A DNA stretch of 64,000 nucleotides from Larix kaempferi (lineage: Eukaryota > Streptophyta > Pinopsida > Pinales > Pinaceae), in contig BSBM01000372.1 in assembly GCA_027924585.1 (NCBI GenBank), positions 9,097,001 to 9,161,000 on the forward strand. The letters run 5' to 3'. Below, one piece after another: positions 31,533 through 43,106 of the stretch. The notes below the pieces were generated by a model. That model did no database searches. It worked only from the letters and a program-made list of their open reading frames with translations, and had not been told where the DNA came from. A program made the translations under genes and the position numbers. Within the stretch, counting starts at the first letter, position 1, and each line of letters starts with the position of its first letter.

Positions 31533-34500
31533 TGTAATACCCTCTGGTTTAGCCCCTGGACATATTATTATTTTGATGTTGTGACATTATGGCACGAGGT
31601 GCCGGGACTATGGTTTTCACATTATTATTATTAATTAATAAAATAAATAGCTAATATCGATCGATGCCACACAAAAGAGTATGGGGAACCATGACGTTAC
31701 GAGCAAGGGGAAGTGGGGAAATGTGTTGCTAAGTGTTTTTGTCTATGTTAGCGGACCCTCTTGACTTATGCACCCTCTTATGTTTGTAAAATTAGTCACA
31801 GCAGATCTAATGAACAAGTAAATCAATCACAACAGATGAACATAGAAAATATGGTGTAAAACTGTGTAAAACATGCACAGTGCTCAATATCCCAATAAGG
31901 GTGAATAATTACAATACAATTATCTGACAATGTGAGTGAGAAATTCGAATTGATTAAGAAGGTCATTCGAATCACTGACTGGAGTAGCTTGACTCCAACT
32001 AGGAGTCCTCATCATCAATCAATGGTGGTCATCAATGCACAAGAACCGGTCATCCAGGTGTCAAGCTGAGTCTAACTGAGTTTGTCATGTGTAACTGAAG
32101 TGTGTAGCATTGATATAGGGAAGTGGGATCAGTGGAGGGCGCATGGGAGGCTAACTGAAGTCAGAACAAGTCATCTAGTCAATCTGGAGGTCCATCGGAG
32201 TGAAACAGTCAGTCAGGAGTGAAACTAGCCTCAGATCAAGGAGAATCGGAGCTAACTGAGTGTAACTGAAGTGGTAGGTGAAGAAGTGCGCCCTTCTCTG
32301 GCAGTAGGTGAGAAGTGGGCACCTTCCTGACTAGGAGGGCTAAAGAACTGATGTAAGAAGCTCCCGAGTGCTAGAATAAGGTGGCTAAGGTGCTAGAGGC
32401 ATCAACCTGGTGACTGGGATGCATGCAAACCCTAGAATTTGCATGCAAGATCCTGAAAAAGATGATGTGGATATCCGAACAATGTTGTGTTGCTACTTGA
32501 TTTTATTATTCCGAGAAGGTTTTTATTAAAATTGGAGTCACTCTCTCTCCCAGTGCGCCCCCTTGAGTGCCACTTGGTGTTGTCCCTCATGAAAGTTGTA
32601 AATCCTACTTAGTGGTTTTATATTCTGGGAAAGTAATTCCTTTTCTGACTCTCTCTCTCCCCCAAATCGCATTATCCATGAGGAATTCAAATTGGTTGGT
32701 GTGTGCTTCATTTTCTCTTGATTTTTGCTTCTTGGTTTTTGTTCTTGGTTCTTGGCTTCATTCTCTTATTCTTGGTTCACTCACTCATGTGCATTGCTCT
32801 TTGGAACTTGGGAATTTGATTTGCTTCCCTTGGTACGTGTGAGAGCCTATGATCCAATGGTCTTTTTGGATGGTTGGTGCACCCTTGTTGATCCTGTGCC
32901 CAAGCAGAGAGACTCGGTTGTTGCTAGTCTATCTGTCTTGGAAGTTGCCTGTCCTAGATTGGAAGTTATGTGGAATCCAATTTCCATTGGATACAATTGG
33001 ATCGATGGTATATTAGTGTTTTATTGAGTCTATCTATCCTGGAGCTGTATGTCCTGGATTGGAAATAATGGGATCCATTTTCCATTGGAATACAGTTGGA
33101 CCGATGGTAGACTTGTGACTATATGTCATGGAGCTACTGTCTTGGATTGGAAGTGATGTGGAATCCACTTGCCATTGGAATTGTGGTTGGACTGATGGTA
33201 GTTGGGTTTTATGGTTGAGTGCACTCTTGCTTGTGGCATCATGGTTCTGTCTTGGGGGTGACCTGTGCAAAGAATTATTTGGCTTGTACAATGTCTATGG
33301 CTGGGTGGATTGTGACACGATCGATTTCAGCTGAGGGAATTTGCAAGATAAGTGGTTGTATTTTATTTATATGGGTTATTTGTTTTTGATCTGATATATA
33401 TACGTATGCATCTGAAATATTTGATGGAATGTGTGAATCAAATGTGAAAAAAGTCATTTTCTATGATTCCAATTGTTTTTCCATTACTAGTTCTTTTGGA
33501 AAAATTGCGAAAGCTAGTTTTGGGACTTTGCAAGAGAAATGTTGGTTAAAGTGTCTATGAGAGTCCTATGCTACATATATGATTTAAATTATGTTTCTAA
33601 TAATCTTGGTAGAATGTGTTATTCGAATGTGGAAGAGTTTTATAAAGATCTATGTAATCCATTTGCAATGAATCCAATTGTTTTTCAATTACTAGTTTTC
33701 TGGAAAAATAGTTTTAGCTAGATTCGAGACTTTGCAAGAGAAGTGTTTGCTAAAATTTCTATATGAGTTATTTGATTCAGATATGATATTTTCATTTGAT
33801 ATGTTTGACTAAATGTGTTAAATATATTCCAATATAGTCTGTAAAATTTGTTATCGCGATCCTAGTCTAGTTCTCGAACTGATATTATTTTAGGATAGGT
33901 TACCATAGCTAGATTTGGGATTTGGAATGTGGAATGTATATGAGTATGAAGCTACAACCATATGAATGTAGATGAACTATAATATTATGATCCCAAACTC
34001 TGATCGTCAATTCCTTCTTGTTGAATTGCTTTTAAAAACTAGAATTGGAAACTAGCTTTGAAACAATGAAATTGGTAACTACTTTTTGGATTCGAATCTC
34101 TGCTTTTGGTAAAAGATGAATGCAAATCCATTTGCTATACTTTTGGTAATTTATTTGTGCTATAGAATGATATTTTCCATATCTGTACCTTCACCTCAGC
34201 ATGCCTCAGAACTCAGTACGATTGGTTTGATTGAATTTCTAGCAGTGTTTATTAACTAGTTGTATTGATTAAACTTGAAATATTCTTTGTTTATGTACTC
34301 GATCCAGAGATGCAAATGTACTTTTATTTTGCTGTACACGAACACTTATTTATGCAAATAATGGCTATAGGTTCACTTTTTGGATAGTTTGTATAGTTTT
34401 GCGTCGAAAATGCACAAGGCTAGTTGTTTGTGTAGTGTAACTAGTTGACTAGTCTTAGTATCTTATTTTCGTGTATATTATGTTTAATTATTTAAAAATG

Positions 34501-34945
34501 GTTATTTGGACATATTTACATGGATGCAAGTGTTAATTATCCATTTGGATTTATAAATTGAGTTAATTAGTTGAACATATTATTTTATGCTAAGTGTCGT
34601 CATTTGCAAATTAAGTGTCGTAATTAGCGCATTATTTACCTTAACTAGTTAATGACATATTGTTGGAAATGGCCTTTTTGGGTGCAAGTAACCTGTTTTT
34701 GGGATGGATGTATAATGATGTTAGACATCGTTGGATAATATTTCCCAGCCTTGGTTCAGTTTATTTCTCATATGTAAATTTTATTTTGATTCATTTGCGA
34801 TTATCGATATTTTGTCGTAATTAATTTGTGGAAATTGAAGTTAAGTATTTATTCTATTTCTCCGCTGTGCTTAAAATTTGTAATTAGCCTCTTAAAGCTA
34901 ATGATATTTCCCTAATTCCATTTTACATCCTCGGGGGACATTACA
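31533..34945. mobile_element. Probable large solo LTR (about 3.4 kb)
   Basis: Starts TGTAATACCCTC and ends GGGGGACATTACA, so the ends form an inverted repeat (TGTAAT/ATTACA). The flanking five-base pairs, ctcat and cttgt, agree at three positions with two transition-type changes. No coding sequence or primer site inside. It contains three units of a repeat of about 75 bp with GGAAGT.ATG..ATCCA at 32940-33200, and a 200 bp direct repeat (about 33470-33600 and 33665-33790). It may instead be a complete noncoding element. The end at 34945 is the better supported, because its reverse complement TGTAATGTCCCC also starts the solo LTR at 21340. Confidence 0.5.
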
Positions 34946-35164
34946 CTTGTCCATAGGTAACCTTGATAAGATCATTTCTACTGGACATATTACAAGTGAT
35001 GATTATTGCATCTCTTGTGTGGGGAACACCAATGCTACTGCTAGAATCTTGAAACCTTGTTGTGGTTCTGTTGTGTCCTTCATCTGTGTAGCTGACTATG
35101 CCTACATGCTGAGCATGTGTGTTTTTGAGTGTGTATGTGTTATAATTTTAATACCATAACATTG
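34946..35164. other. Host side of the 31533-34945 insertion
   Basis: About 220 bases between two LTR-derived segments. No frame accepted. It should be the continuation of the older minus-strand element that was interrupted at 31532. Confidence 0.35.
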
Positions 35165-35539
35165 ATGGTTATGATAGATCTTCAAACAATATATACATAA
35201 TCACAATAACCATATGTAATAGGATCACTAAAAGATAAACAAGCACAATATAAACAAGAGGACACAACAATTTATCCTCGGAAACCCTTTTAGGGCAGAA
35301 AAACCAGCAAAATGTCTTCAGTATAGATTCGTCATCAAGTACAATGTCAATCTCGTACAATAACCCGAGAACAAAGAAACCCAAGAATATGATTTCTTCA
35401 ATGCAACTACGGCTTTCTCCCAAGCAGACTTGTCTTTCTCTCTCTACTAATGCAAACTAGCTTGAGTGAGTGATGTGCGAAATGATCTAGGTGCCACTCT
35501 ATTTATACTAGTCACAAATTGACCTTTTTACCTAATTGG
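35165..35539 (-). repeat. Copia E LTR, left part (interrupted by Copia C)
   Basis: Continuous with 42496-42732 once Copia C and one copy of ATTGG are removed. The joined sequence ends ..CATTCTTCAACA followed by CTCCCTCTTAAC, the same LTR-to-polypurine junction seen in C and F. The left boundary, near 35165, is not certain. Contains a TATA-like signal on the minus strand (AGTATAAATAGAG near 35499-35511). Confidence 0.6.
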
Positions 35540-36186
35540 TGTTAAATTTTCAGAATTTACTTCAATCTGATCTAGGATCTTAATTGAGAGAACAACATGT
35601 ATAGCAAATCTACATCATATCAATCATGGACACAATAATGTAAGCACAGAAGAGACACAGAGTTTAATTGGGGAAAACCATAAAGGTGAAAAACCCCAAT
35701 AAATTCCTCAGAGATAGATAGAGCAATGATACAACCAGAATACAAGAGATAGTCTTCTCCTAGTAGCAGAGCCTCCTCCTCATAAGTGCGCCACTTTCCG
35801 AATGAGATAAGTGTGTGAAATGAATGATCAAATAGAGATCTCCCGATCTCTATTTATACTTGTTCTGTCCTGCCCAATAAACTAATGGGGCCTACATGTC
35901 TAGCTTAACCCATGGTTAACTTAATTCGGGCCGACCCCACACTTGGTGGTCTAATAACCCTTTGACCCACATGGCCGACCCCCAATAGGGTAGTCTAATA
36001 ACCCTTCGACCCACATGACTTATATAGGGCCGACCCCAACAAGGTGGTCTAATAACCCATCAAGTATAAGTTACGACAATTACAACATAAATGACCACAC
36101 TTCCGTATAGAGGAATAATAACATCTCTATAGGAATACAATATACATATATATGAAATACATTCCGAAGTTACATATACATCAACA
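35540..36186 (-). repeat. Copia C 3' LTR
   Basis: Starts TGTTAAATTTTC and ends CATCAACA on the plus strand. Contains three tandem units of about 55-60 bp at 35925-36060, each with GGCCGACCCC and GGT(A)GTCTAATAACCC, where the B LTRs have a single unit. Confidence 0.95.
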
Positions 36187-36439
36187 CTCCCTCTTAACTA
36201 GGAAGGTATTTCTCGACACAGATCTGCTAGCACAAGTCTTCTTCTCTGGATCATCATCAAGGAATCATCATCCTCGAATCATCGTCATCGTCACTGCTGC
36301 TGCTATCTCAATCAATCTCTGAATCTACTAGTCATAGGAAGTTCTACAGAGCCAGTCCTTTTTCATACTAGATGTAGGCCCACCACCTGCAGGTCTTCAT
36401 CCTCACTGGCCATACTGTGGAAATCTCAGGTCTTATTAC

Positions 36440-37030
36440 ATGCATCACAAAACCTCGAAAGAGCATCGCAGGATGTTACAGGTACACAACTCCGACCTGT
36501 AGGATCTCCCAGGGCCATATTATATGTGACCTCACCACAAAACCTCGCAAGAGCATCCCAGGCTGTTACGAGCACACAGCTCTACCTATAGGATCTCCCA
36601 GGGACAGATTATATGTGGTCACCACAAAACCTCGCAAGAGCATCCCAGGCTGTTATGAGCACACAACTCTACCTATAGGATCTCCCAGGGACAGATTATA
36701 TGTGGTCATGGAAAAACCTCGCAAGAGCATCCCAGGCTATTACGAGCACACAACTCTACCTATAGGATCTCCCAGGGACAGATTATATGCCATAGAACAA
36801 AACCTCGAAAGAGCATCTGCCAGATATCCCAGGGCCAGATTATATGCCATAGAAAAAACCTTGAAAGACTATTTGCAGATCTCCCACGGCCAAATTATAT
36901 GTCCTCCCAGAGCAAAACCTCGAAAGAGCATTTGCCAGATATCCCAGGGCCAAATTACATGCCATAGGCAAAACCTCGAAAGACTATCTGCAAATCTCCT
37001 AGGGCCAAATTATATGCTCATCTACATAAC
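36440..37030 (-). repeat. Tandem repeats in the Copia C 3' region
   Basis: Four units of about 87 bp (AAAACCTCGCAAGAGCATCC..GGATCTCCCAGGGACAGATT) followed by four shorter units of about 56 bp that lack the middle part. A long plus-strand frame passes through it only because the units are similar; it is antisense to the element and is not called as a gene. Confidence 0.9.
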
Positions 37031-37059
37031 CTGATCCACGACCATAGAGTATCATCTTG

Positions 37060-37520
37060 ATACTCACCATACATCATCCTGATGTATACATGATCATCCT
37101 GATCATCATCACTGCAACATCCTGCTGCAAGTCATTTGGAGCAACATCCTGAAGCTCGTCATCCATGATAATCCTGATCAAATCATGCATCTACCTGATG
37201 CATACCAAGTATCTACCTGATACATATCATCATACATGATCCACCTGATCATACAATGTATCCACCTGATACAAATACAAATACATGATCCACCTAATCA
37301 TACATGATACATATCAACATACATGATCTACCTAATCATACAATGTATCCACCTGATACATATACAGATACATGGTTCAAGCATCCAACATGATGCATAT
37401 ACAAAATACATACAAATGATCCAACCGATCATATCTAGCATCCAACATGATGCGTACACACATATACATATAAATGATCCAATTGATCATATCCAGCATC
37501 CTCCTGATGCATATATAGAG
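37060..37520 (-). repeat. ATGATCC-type tandem repeats in Copia C
   Basis: Many short units with CATGATCCACCTGATCATAC and ATGTATCCACCTGATACATA, each a small palindrome around GATC or GTATC. Counterpart of 28072-28480 in B. Confidence 0.85.
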
Positions 37521-37628
37521 CAGTAACTGGAGCATCGTCCTGATGCTCATCATCCAATGCTTACATCCATAGCCATGTGAAGGATCCTCCTTCCAGCATG
37601 CTTGGAATGGCTTCTGCAAATGTGTCCA

Positions 37629-39060
37629 TCACTTCTTCCTCGAAGTGTCATCAATCCAAAGAACACCAAGCCTCTCTCTGAAGTACTCGAACTTCACTCT
37701 GGCTAGTGGTTTCATTAGCACATCAGCAATCTGCTCGTCCGTCGCAACATACAGGATCTTCACTGCTCCTCTTTGCACCATATCCATGATATAGTGATAT
37801 TTGATCTCTATGTGTTTCAACCTGTCATGAAACACTGGGTTCTCAGACAGCTTCACACAACTCTGGTTATCACAGAAGATACCAGTAGCATCCAACGGGA
37901 GATCAAATAACTCAGACAGTAGCTTCCGAATCCATACTACCTCACAACTAGCTGAACAGGATGCAACATACTCTGCCTCGGCTATACTCAGTGCTACGCA
38001 GAATTGCTTCCTGCTAAACCAAGAGATCACACTTGATCCCATACTGAAGCAACACCCAGATGTGCTCTTCCTATCTGCAGCACTTCCTGCCCAATCTAAA
38101 TCAACATAACCTTGTAGGTTAAACTTTTGATTCGCTTCATACCTGAGCCCATAATCAACTGTACCCTTCAGGTACCTCAGAATATGCTTTACAGCAACCA
38201 GGTGAACACTCCTCGAATCTGTCAGGAATTGGCTCAATGTGTTCACCGGAAAGCAAATATCAGGTCTCGTGTTCGTCAGGTACATCAAGGACCCAATCAT
38301 CTGATGATACATGGAGACATCAACTGGCTCAGATGAAGCATCACATAGAAGCTTCAGATTCAATGCCATAGGTGTGGCCATGGCCTTGCAATCCATCATC
38401 CCGAACCTCTTCAAGATATCTACAGTATACTTCCCTTGTCCAAGGAAGATCCCATCTGTACTCTGCCACACCTCCATACTTAGGAAATAGTGCATCATCC
38501 CTAAGTCCTTCATATCGAACTCAGAAGCAAGCTTCCGTTGCGTGTCGGAAATCAATCTATCTTCACCTGTAATAAACAGGTCATCCATATACAAAAGTAG
38601 TATCACTGGATTGCCTTCCTCAACCTGTAGTAAAGGTTGGAATCCGCTTTACTCTTGGTAAAGCACAAACTAGATAGAAAGCTGTCTATCCTACCATACC
38701 AAGTTCTGTACATATATGACTCCTTGTCATGTGTCTTAGAACCAAGTGGCTGCTCCACATATACTTCCTTGACTACACCATTCAAGAAAGCTATCTTGAA
38801 ATCTATCTGGTGTATCTTCTACTTCATCACTCGCTTTGTATTTTTCTATGCTGCCATCTGCAGCATGCTTGATCTTGTAGATCCACTTGGAAGTCACTAT
38901 AGACTCCCCTTCATGTCTTGGGACTGCATCCCAAACATATTCATGATCAACTAATACTCCTCGATCATGGCATTCTTCCCAGATCCTGGGAACTTCAATA
39001 TCTTCAATATTTTCAATAGATAACTTTGTTGCTAAACAAATGTTGTAGTCCTTCTTTTGT
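37629..39060 (-). pseudogene. Copia C reverse transcriptase and RNase H
   Basis: A 325-codon open frame from 38606 to 37629 begins ILLLYMDDLFITGED. The YMDD variant of the catalytic motif contrasts with YVDD in B and F. It continues through SEFDMKDLGMMHYF, TRPDICF, the RNase H blocks DLDWAGSAADRKST, SIAEAEYVASC and FCDNQSCVKLSENP, and the C-terminal ADVLMKPLARVKFEYFRERL. Upstream, 39060-38603 has the RT N-terminal part in other frames, with the same two deletions as B (the part around the first catalytic Asp, and GLKQAPR). The open part is long for such an old structure, which fits the low LTR divergence. Confidence 0.9.
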
Positions 39061-40559
39061 AGGTGATGGTATACGATCTTTCCTACACAACAAGTTAAAT
39101 TGCATGATTAGAAAACATCTTATAGTTTTCATAACAAATTCTTACACATAAAGAAATATGTCATACAGTCATGCAATTGTCTTAGCCATTGCTTCAATAC
39201 AACATTTATCCATATGCCGTAACTTTCTAGATGCCTTCCAATCTCTACCAGAACATTGTTAAAAGTGTGCACAACTCCTAAACATGTCAACAAAGAGGTT
39301 TCATTCTAGATAAGTAGCAATGGAATGTTGTACAGTGCCATAGGCCACTTACCCATGTATATTAGTAGTATACTATTCATCAATGAAACTATGCATAATA
39401 CACAACCTAATTCTAGGAACATAAGCATATACATCATTGAATAACATTATGTAAGAAATGAAAATTCAAATACTTATCTTTGTTTGGTTGCTGGGTGGAC
39501 TCCCTCTGAATCTTTGCAACTCCATTCTGATGTGGATTGTGAGAAGTGGACAACTCCCTCTGAATATCTGCATCCTTGCAGAAACTACTGAAGTGTGCTC
39601 CTTCTTGATCTTTGCTTCCTTGCAGGACCAACTAGAGTGTCCTCCCTCTTGATCTTTTCTTCCTGGATTTCCTGTCCTTGAACTTATATCCATCCTTAAT
39701 CACTATGCATGCTTATTAGTATCATCATTGTGTTATCATTGATGTCTCATACATAATCATACATTCATTAGTATATTCTTAATACTATCAAAACACAATA
39801 ATCTTAAGCATGTAAAGTCATGATCATTTCAAACAGAAATAATAAGCATTTCAAGGTTTATATAGGACTCTTATGGTGAGTCATATCATAAATTAAAGTA
39901 AGAAACAAATATGCCTAAACCCATGATTACTCAAACCTATACTTTCATGACTCTTTTGGTTAGTCATATAATCAATTATGGTAAGACACATAATATGCAT
40001 ACAACCATGAATATTCAAACCTATGACTTCATGAATAATCATTATCAACAACACAATAGTATAAGATCCTAACACAAGGTAGGATTCTAGCTTGATATAG
40101 GAAAAACATACTTGGATTAGCATGCTAGCTAGTTATGTCTAACATACCCGCATAATGTCTTCTGGTTCTCTTCAATGACTTGTGCTAATAACCTGCATGT
40201 CTCATAAGTTATCCATTGTAGAACCAAGTTATACATACCTCGTAAGTAGATCTTCTAAGTGATCCATGACAATGAATGAATCTTTGTCTTCATGTCATCA
40301 TGATCATATGTTCTTGAACTAGAACATGATTTGTCTTTCTTGGTGTACCTTTCATGTTAGCGGACAACATAAACCTCATACAACACCATAATGCATTAGT
40401 ACAATCATAAGTGTCAACACCCTAATGAATACATTCATAATTTTGTTAAGGTGATACGACAAGTCTAAAATCAAGATTGTTCTAACCGTAATAACATGAA
40501 GACAAACATATCATAAACTTAATCATGAACAAATCTTGAGACATACCTGGATGAGTCAT
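39061..40559 (-). other. AT-rich spacer replacing integrase in Copia C
   Basis: About 1.5 kb, noncoding. At 39460-39700 a run of related motifs is readable on the minus strand (SCKEAKIKKEHTSVV in one frame, FCKDADIQREL followed by PHQNGVA in another), clear crumbs of the integrase region carrying the third catalytic residue, apparently duplicated. The rest aligns with the spacers of B and F. Confidence 0.75.
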
Positions 40560-40700
40560 ACCTGTCAAGATTGCTTGTAATCTTCTTATGTAATGCCTTA
40601 GCCTCATCTCCCTTTGAAACAGGAACTTCTTCACTTATGCAGGTGACCAATCCATCCTCTTCTAGGATTAAACCAATCCACTTGATTTGCAGGAATTGGA
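40560..40700 (-). pseudogene. Copia C gag scrap
   Basis: The minus strand reads WIGLILEEDGLVTCISEEV and then DEAKALHKK, matching codons that follow the gag start of Copia B (RIGLILEENELDSYI.., DEEAKVFHKK). The gag N-terminus with the start codon, and everything after HKK including zinc knuckle and protease, are missing. F has the same scrap with the same ends at 55480-55640. Confidence 0.85.
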
Positions 40701-41836
40701 TCTGGAGCTGTATTAGGGTTTGTCAGAGAAATCCCAAAAATTCAAACTTTGAATTTCAAACTTCTAAAAGGATAGAAATATGCGCCTTGATGAGCTGATG
40801 AAGCTGGTATATTCAGAATTTGAAAACTGCAAAGTTTCACTCCTCAATTTTGTCTTTGAAACTTCCGGATTCACTGGACGTGACCCTGAAATGGGGTTTG
40901 ATAAATCCCACCCTTCTTCCCAATCAAAAGGTTCGACCCAAAGCTCTAAGCTTCTATTTTTCTGAGGAGCTTCCAGCCGTGGTCACAGATTTCAAAAAAT
41001 TCTCATTTTTGCAAAAGCCCTAATTTTCCACTTTTCCAATCAAAGTCCCGAACTAGGGTCTGATCAAGCCCGGTCTTCTACCCAACCAAAAATTCTGATC
41101 TTGGTCTCTAAATTTCGATTTTGATGGGAAGAATTCAGCCATAGTGTCTGATTACAAAAATTCCAACTTTCTCCGAAACCCTAAATTCCGGAAGCCATGA
41201 ATGAAGGTGCTAAAAAATAATTCTATTATGACATAAATATGTACCTGATTGTTTCTGGTGTAACTCCGAACTTTTCGATCCACAGGGTCTGAATTTTTTT
41301 TTTGCGATAGCCCGACCTGTCATCTTTCTATCTCGATATGTCTGATCTCAATTGGATTCTCTGAGAGAGATTTATGCCAAGTGTTGCAACATGACCTGTT
41401 TATGGGATAAAACAGGAGAATGAACTTGTACGGCGTTCCACATGTCCTTGGTTCAACTTCGGCCTCTAAATTTTTTTCCTGAGATAGTACAGTTTGTGTA
41501 CTACCTGTCACAGTTTATGAAATTTCATTTGGAGCTTCCTAGCCCAAGTTATGACCTTTTTCCCAAGGTCACCTGAGTTTGACTCAGATCTGGAAGAAGC
41601 AGAAACCCTATATTGTACAGATCATAAATCACAAAGTACAATGGATTAGAGGTTTTCCTTTGGACACAAGGTACATGGGGATCTGATCTTCGACCTGTAA
41701 AAGTTTCAGATCCGAAAACTTCACCAAAATGGATTTATAGCGAAAGTGCTACGATTATTGGTTTTTGCTCTATCAAGCCCTAACATCGTAAGTGCAACAA
41801 GGGTCATACATGCCATATCATGCCTTCTTTAGGCTA
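40701..41836 (-). other. Copia C leader
   Basis: Untranslated leader between primer site and gag scrap. Shares blocks with the B leader (aaaccctaat, a gaaattcaaagtttgaat block) and aligns along its length with the F leader at 55640-56763. Confidence 0.7.
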
Positions 41837-41848
41837 GCTCTGATACCA
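41837..41848 (-). other. Copia C primer binding site
   Basis: GCTCTGATACCA before the right LTR is the exact reverse complement of TGGTATCAGAGC, the initiator methionine tRNA site. Confidence 0.95.
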
Positions 41849-42495
41849 TGTTAAATTTTCAGAATTTACTTCAATCTGATCTAGGATCTTAACTGAGAGA
41901 ACAACATGTATAGCAAATCTACATCATATCAATCATGGACACAATAATGCAAGCACAGAAGAGACACAGAGTTTACTTGGGGAAAACCATAAAGGTGAAA
42001 AACCCCAATAACTTCCTCAGAGATAGATAGAGCAATGATACAACCAGAATACAAGAGATAGTCTTCTCCTAGCAGCAGAGCCTCCTCCTCATAAGTGCGC
42101 CACTTTCCGAATGAGAGAAGTGTGTGAAATGAATGATCAAATAGAGATCTCCCGATCTCTATTTATACTTGTTCTGTCCTGCCCAATAAACTAATGGGGC
42201 CTACATGTCTAGCTTAACCCATGGTTAACTTAATTCGGGCCGACCCCACACTTGGTGGTCTAATGACCCTTTGACCCACATGGCCGACCCCCAATAGGGT
42301 AGTCTAATAACCCTTCGACCCACATGACTTATATAGGGCCGACCCGAACAAGGTGGTCTAATAACCCATTAAGTATAAGTTACGACACTTACAATATAAA
42401 TGACAACACTTCCGTATAGAGGAATAATAACATCTCTATAGGAATACAATATACATATATATGAAATACATTCCGAAGTTACATATACATCAACA
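41849..42495 (-). repeat. Copia C 5' LTR
   Basis: TGTTAAATTTTC to CATCAACA, 647 bp, about 98 percent identical to the other LTR of C. Confidence 0.95.
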
Positions 42496-43106
42496 ATTGG
42501 GCCGACTTGACTTCCCCAACGTGGCCGACTTGACTGGGGCAGTTTTGCCCATTGTTTGGGGCATACGGCCCATTGTTTGGGGCAGTTTACCCACTGATTT
42601 CTGTGGGCCTAAGTTGTCTATTTTACTTGATTTATTTTAGGTTTTTACATGATGAATTACAATATGAATATTTACCTAAGGAAGTACAATAAAAATACAA
42701 TAAGAATATCTTTGAAGTAACATTCTTCAACACTCCCTCTTAACAAGGAAGGTATTATTCCGGTGCTATCATCATCATCACAACTGTTATAACTCTATAC
42801 TCTGACCATTGAATTCTGACATCTCTTGAATCTATACATCACTAGAAGTTTTGTACGAGCAAGGCATGAAGCGGGTCCATCCCAGGAGCACACATTATGT
42901 TTCCAAATCAACCACCTGCATTACCACACTACCTATCCAGATCATCTTGTGAGTGTAGCATAGGAGCCCAAATTATGTCACCGAAGTGACTACCCACTAG
43001 CACATCACATATCATCATGTGGATTGATGAGCCCAGGATATAAGCACTCCATAGACTCCTTTTATGTCACACATAAGCAAAGAAAGAATAAGAAAGCACC
43101 TCTTTC
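42496..43106 (-). mobile_element. Copia E: rest of LTR and truncated 3' internal region
   Basis: 42496-42732 completes the LTR begun at 35165 (with tandem CCCATTGTTTGGGGCA.. units). 42733 onward starts CTCCCTCTTAACAAGGAAGG, the complement of the same polypurine tract as in B, C and F, followed by about 370 bases of 3' internal sequence with several atcatcat runs. The element stops at about 43106, where the Gypsy D LTR begins, so it is truncated and lacks any coding domain. Confidence 0.65.

Larger units (their letters stand above)
35540..42495 (-). mobile_element. Copia LTR retrotransposon C (gag-less, integrase-less)
   Basis: LTRs 35540-36186 and 41849-42495, both 647 bp and differing at about 12 sites (about 98 percent identical), with an exact ATTGG duplication (35535-35539 and 42496-42500). 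It is the youngest complete insertion in the window by LTR divergence. The internal part has a perfect primer site, a 1.1 kb leader, a gag scrap of about 40 codons, a 1.5 kb AT-rich spacer with integrase crumbs, reverse transcriptase/RNase H, and a 1.4 kb tandem-repeat 3' region. It encodes neither a usable Gag nor integrase, so it must have been moved by proteins from another element. Confidence 0.95.

Noticed and set aside
36417-37034. 205-codon plus-strand frame
   Set aside because: Antisense to Copia C and produced by tandem repeats of similar units; the protein is only a periodic translation.
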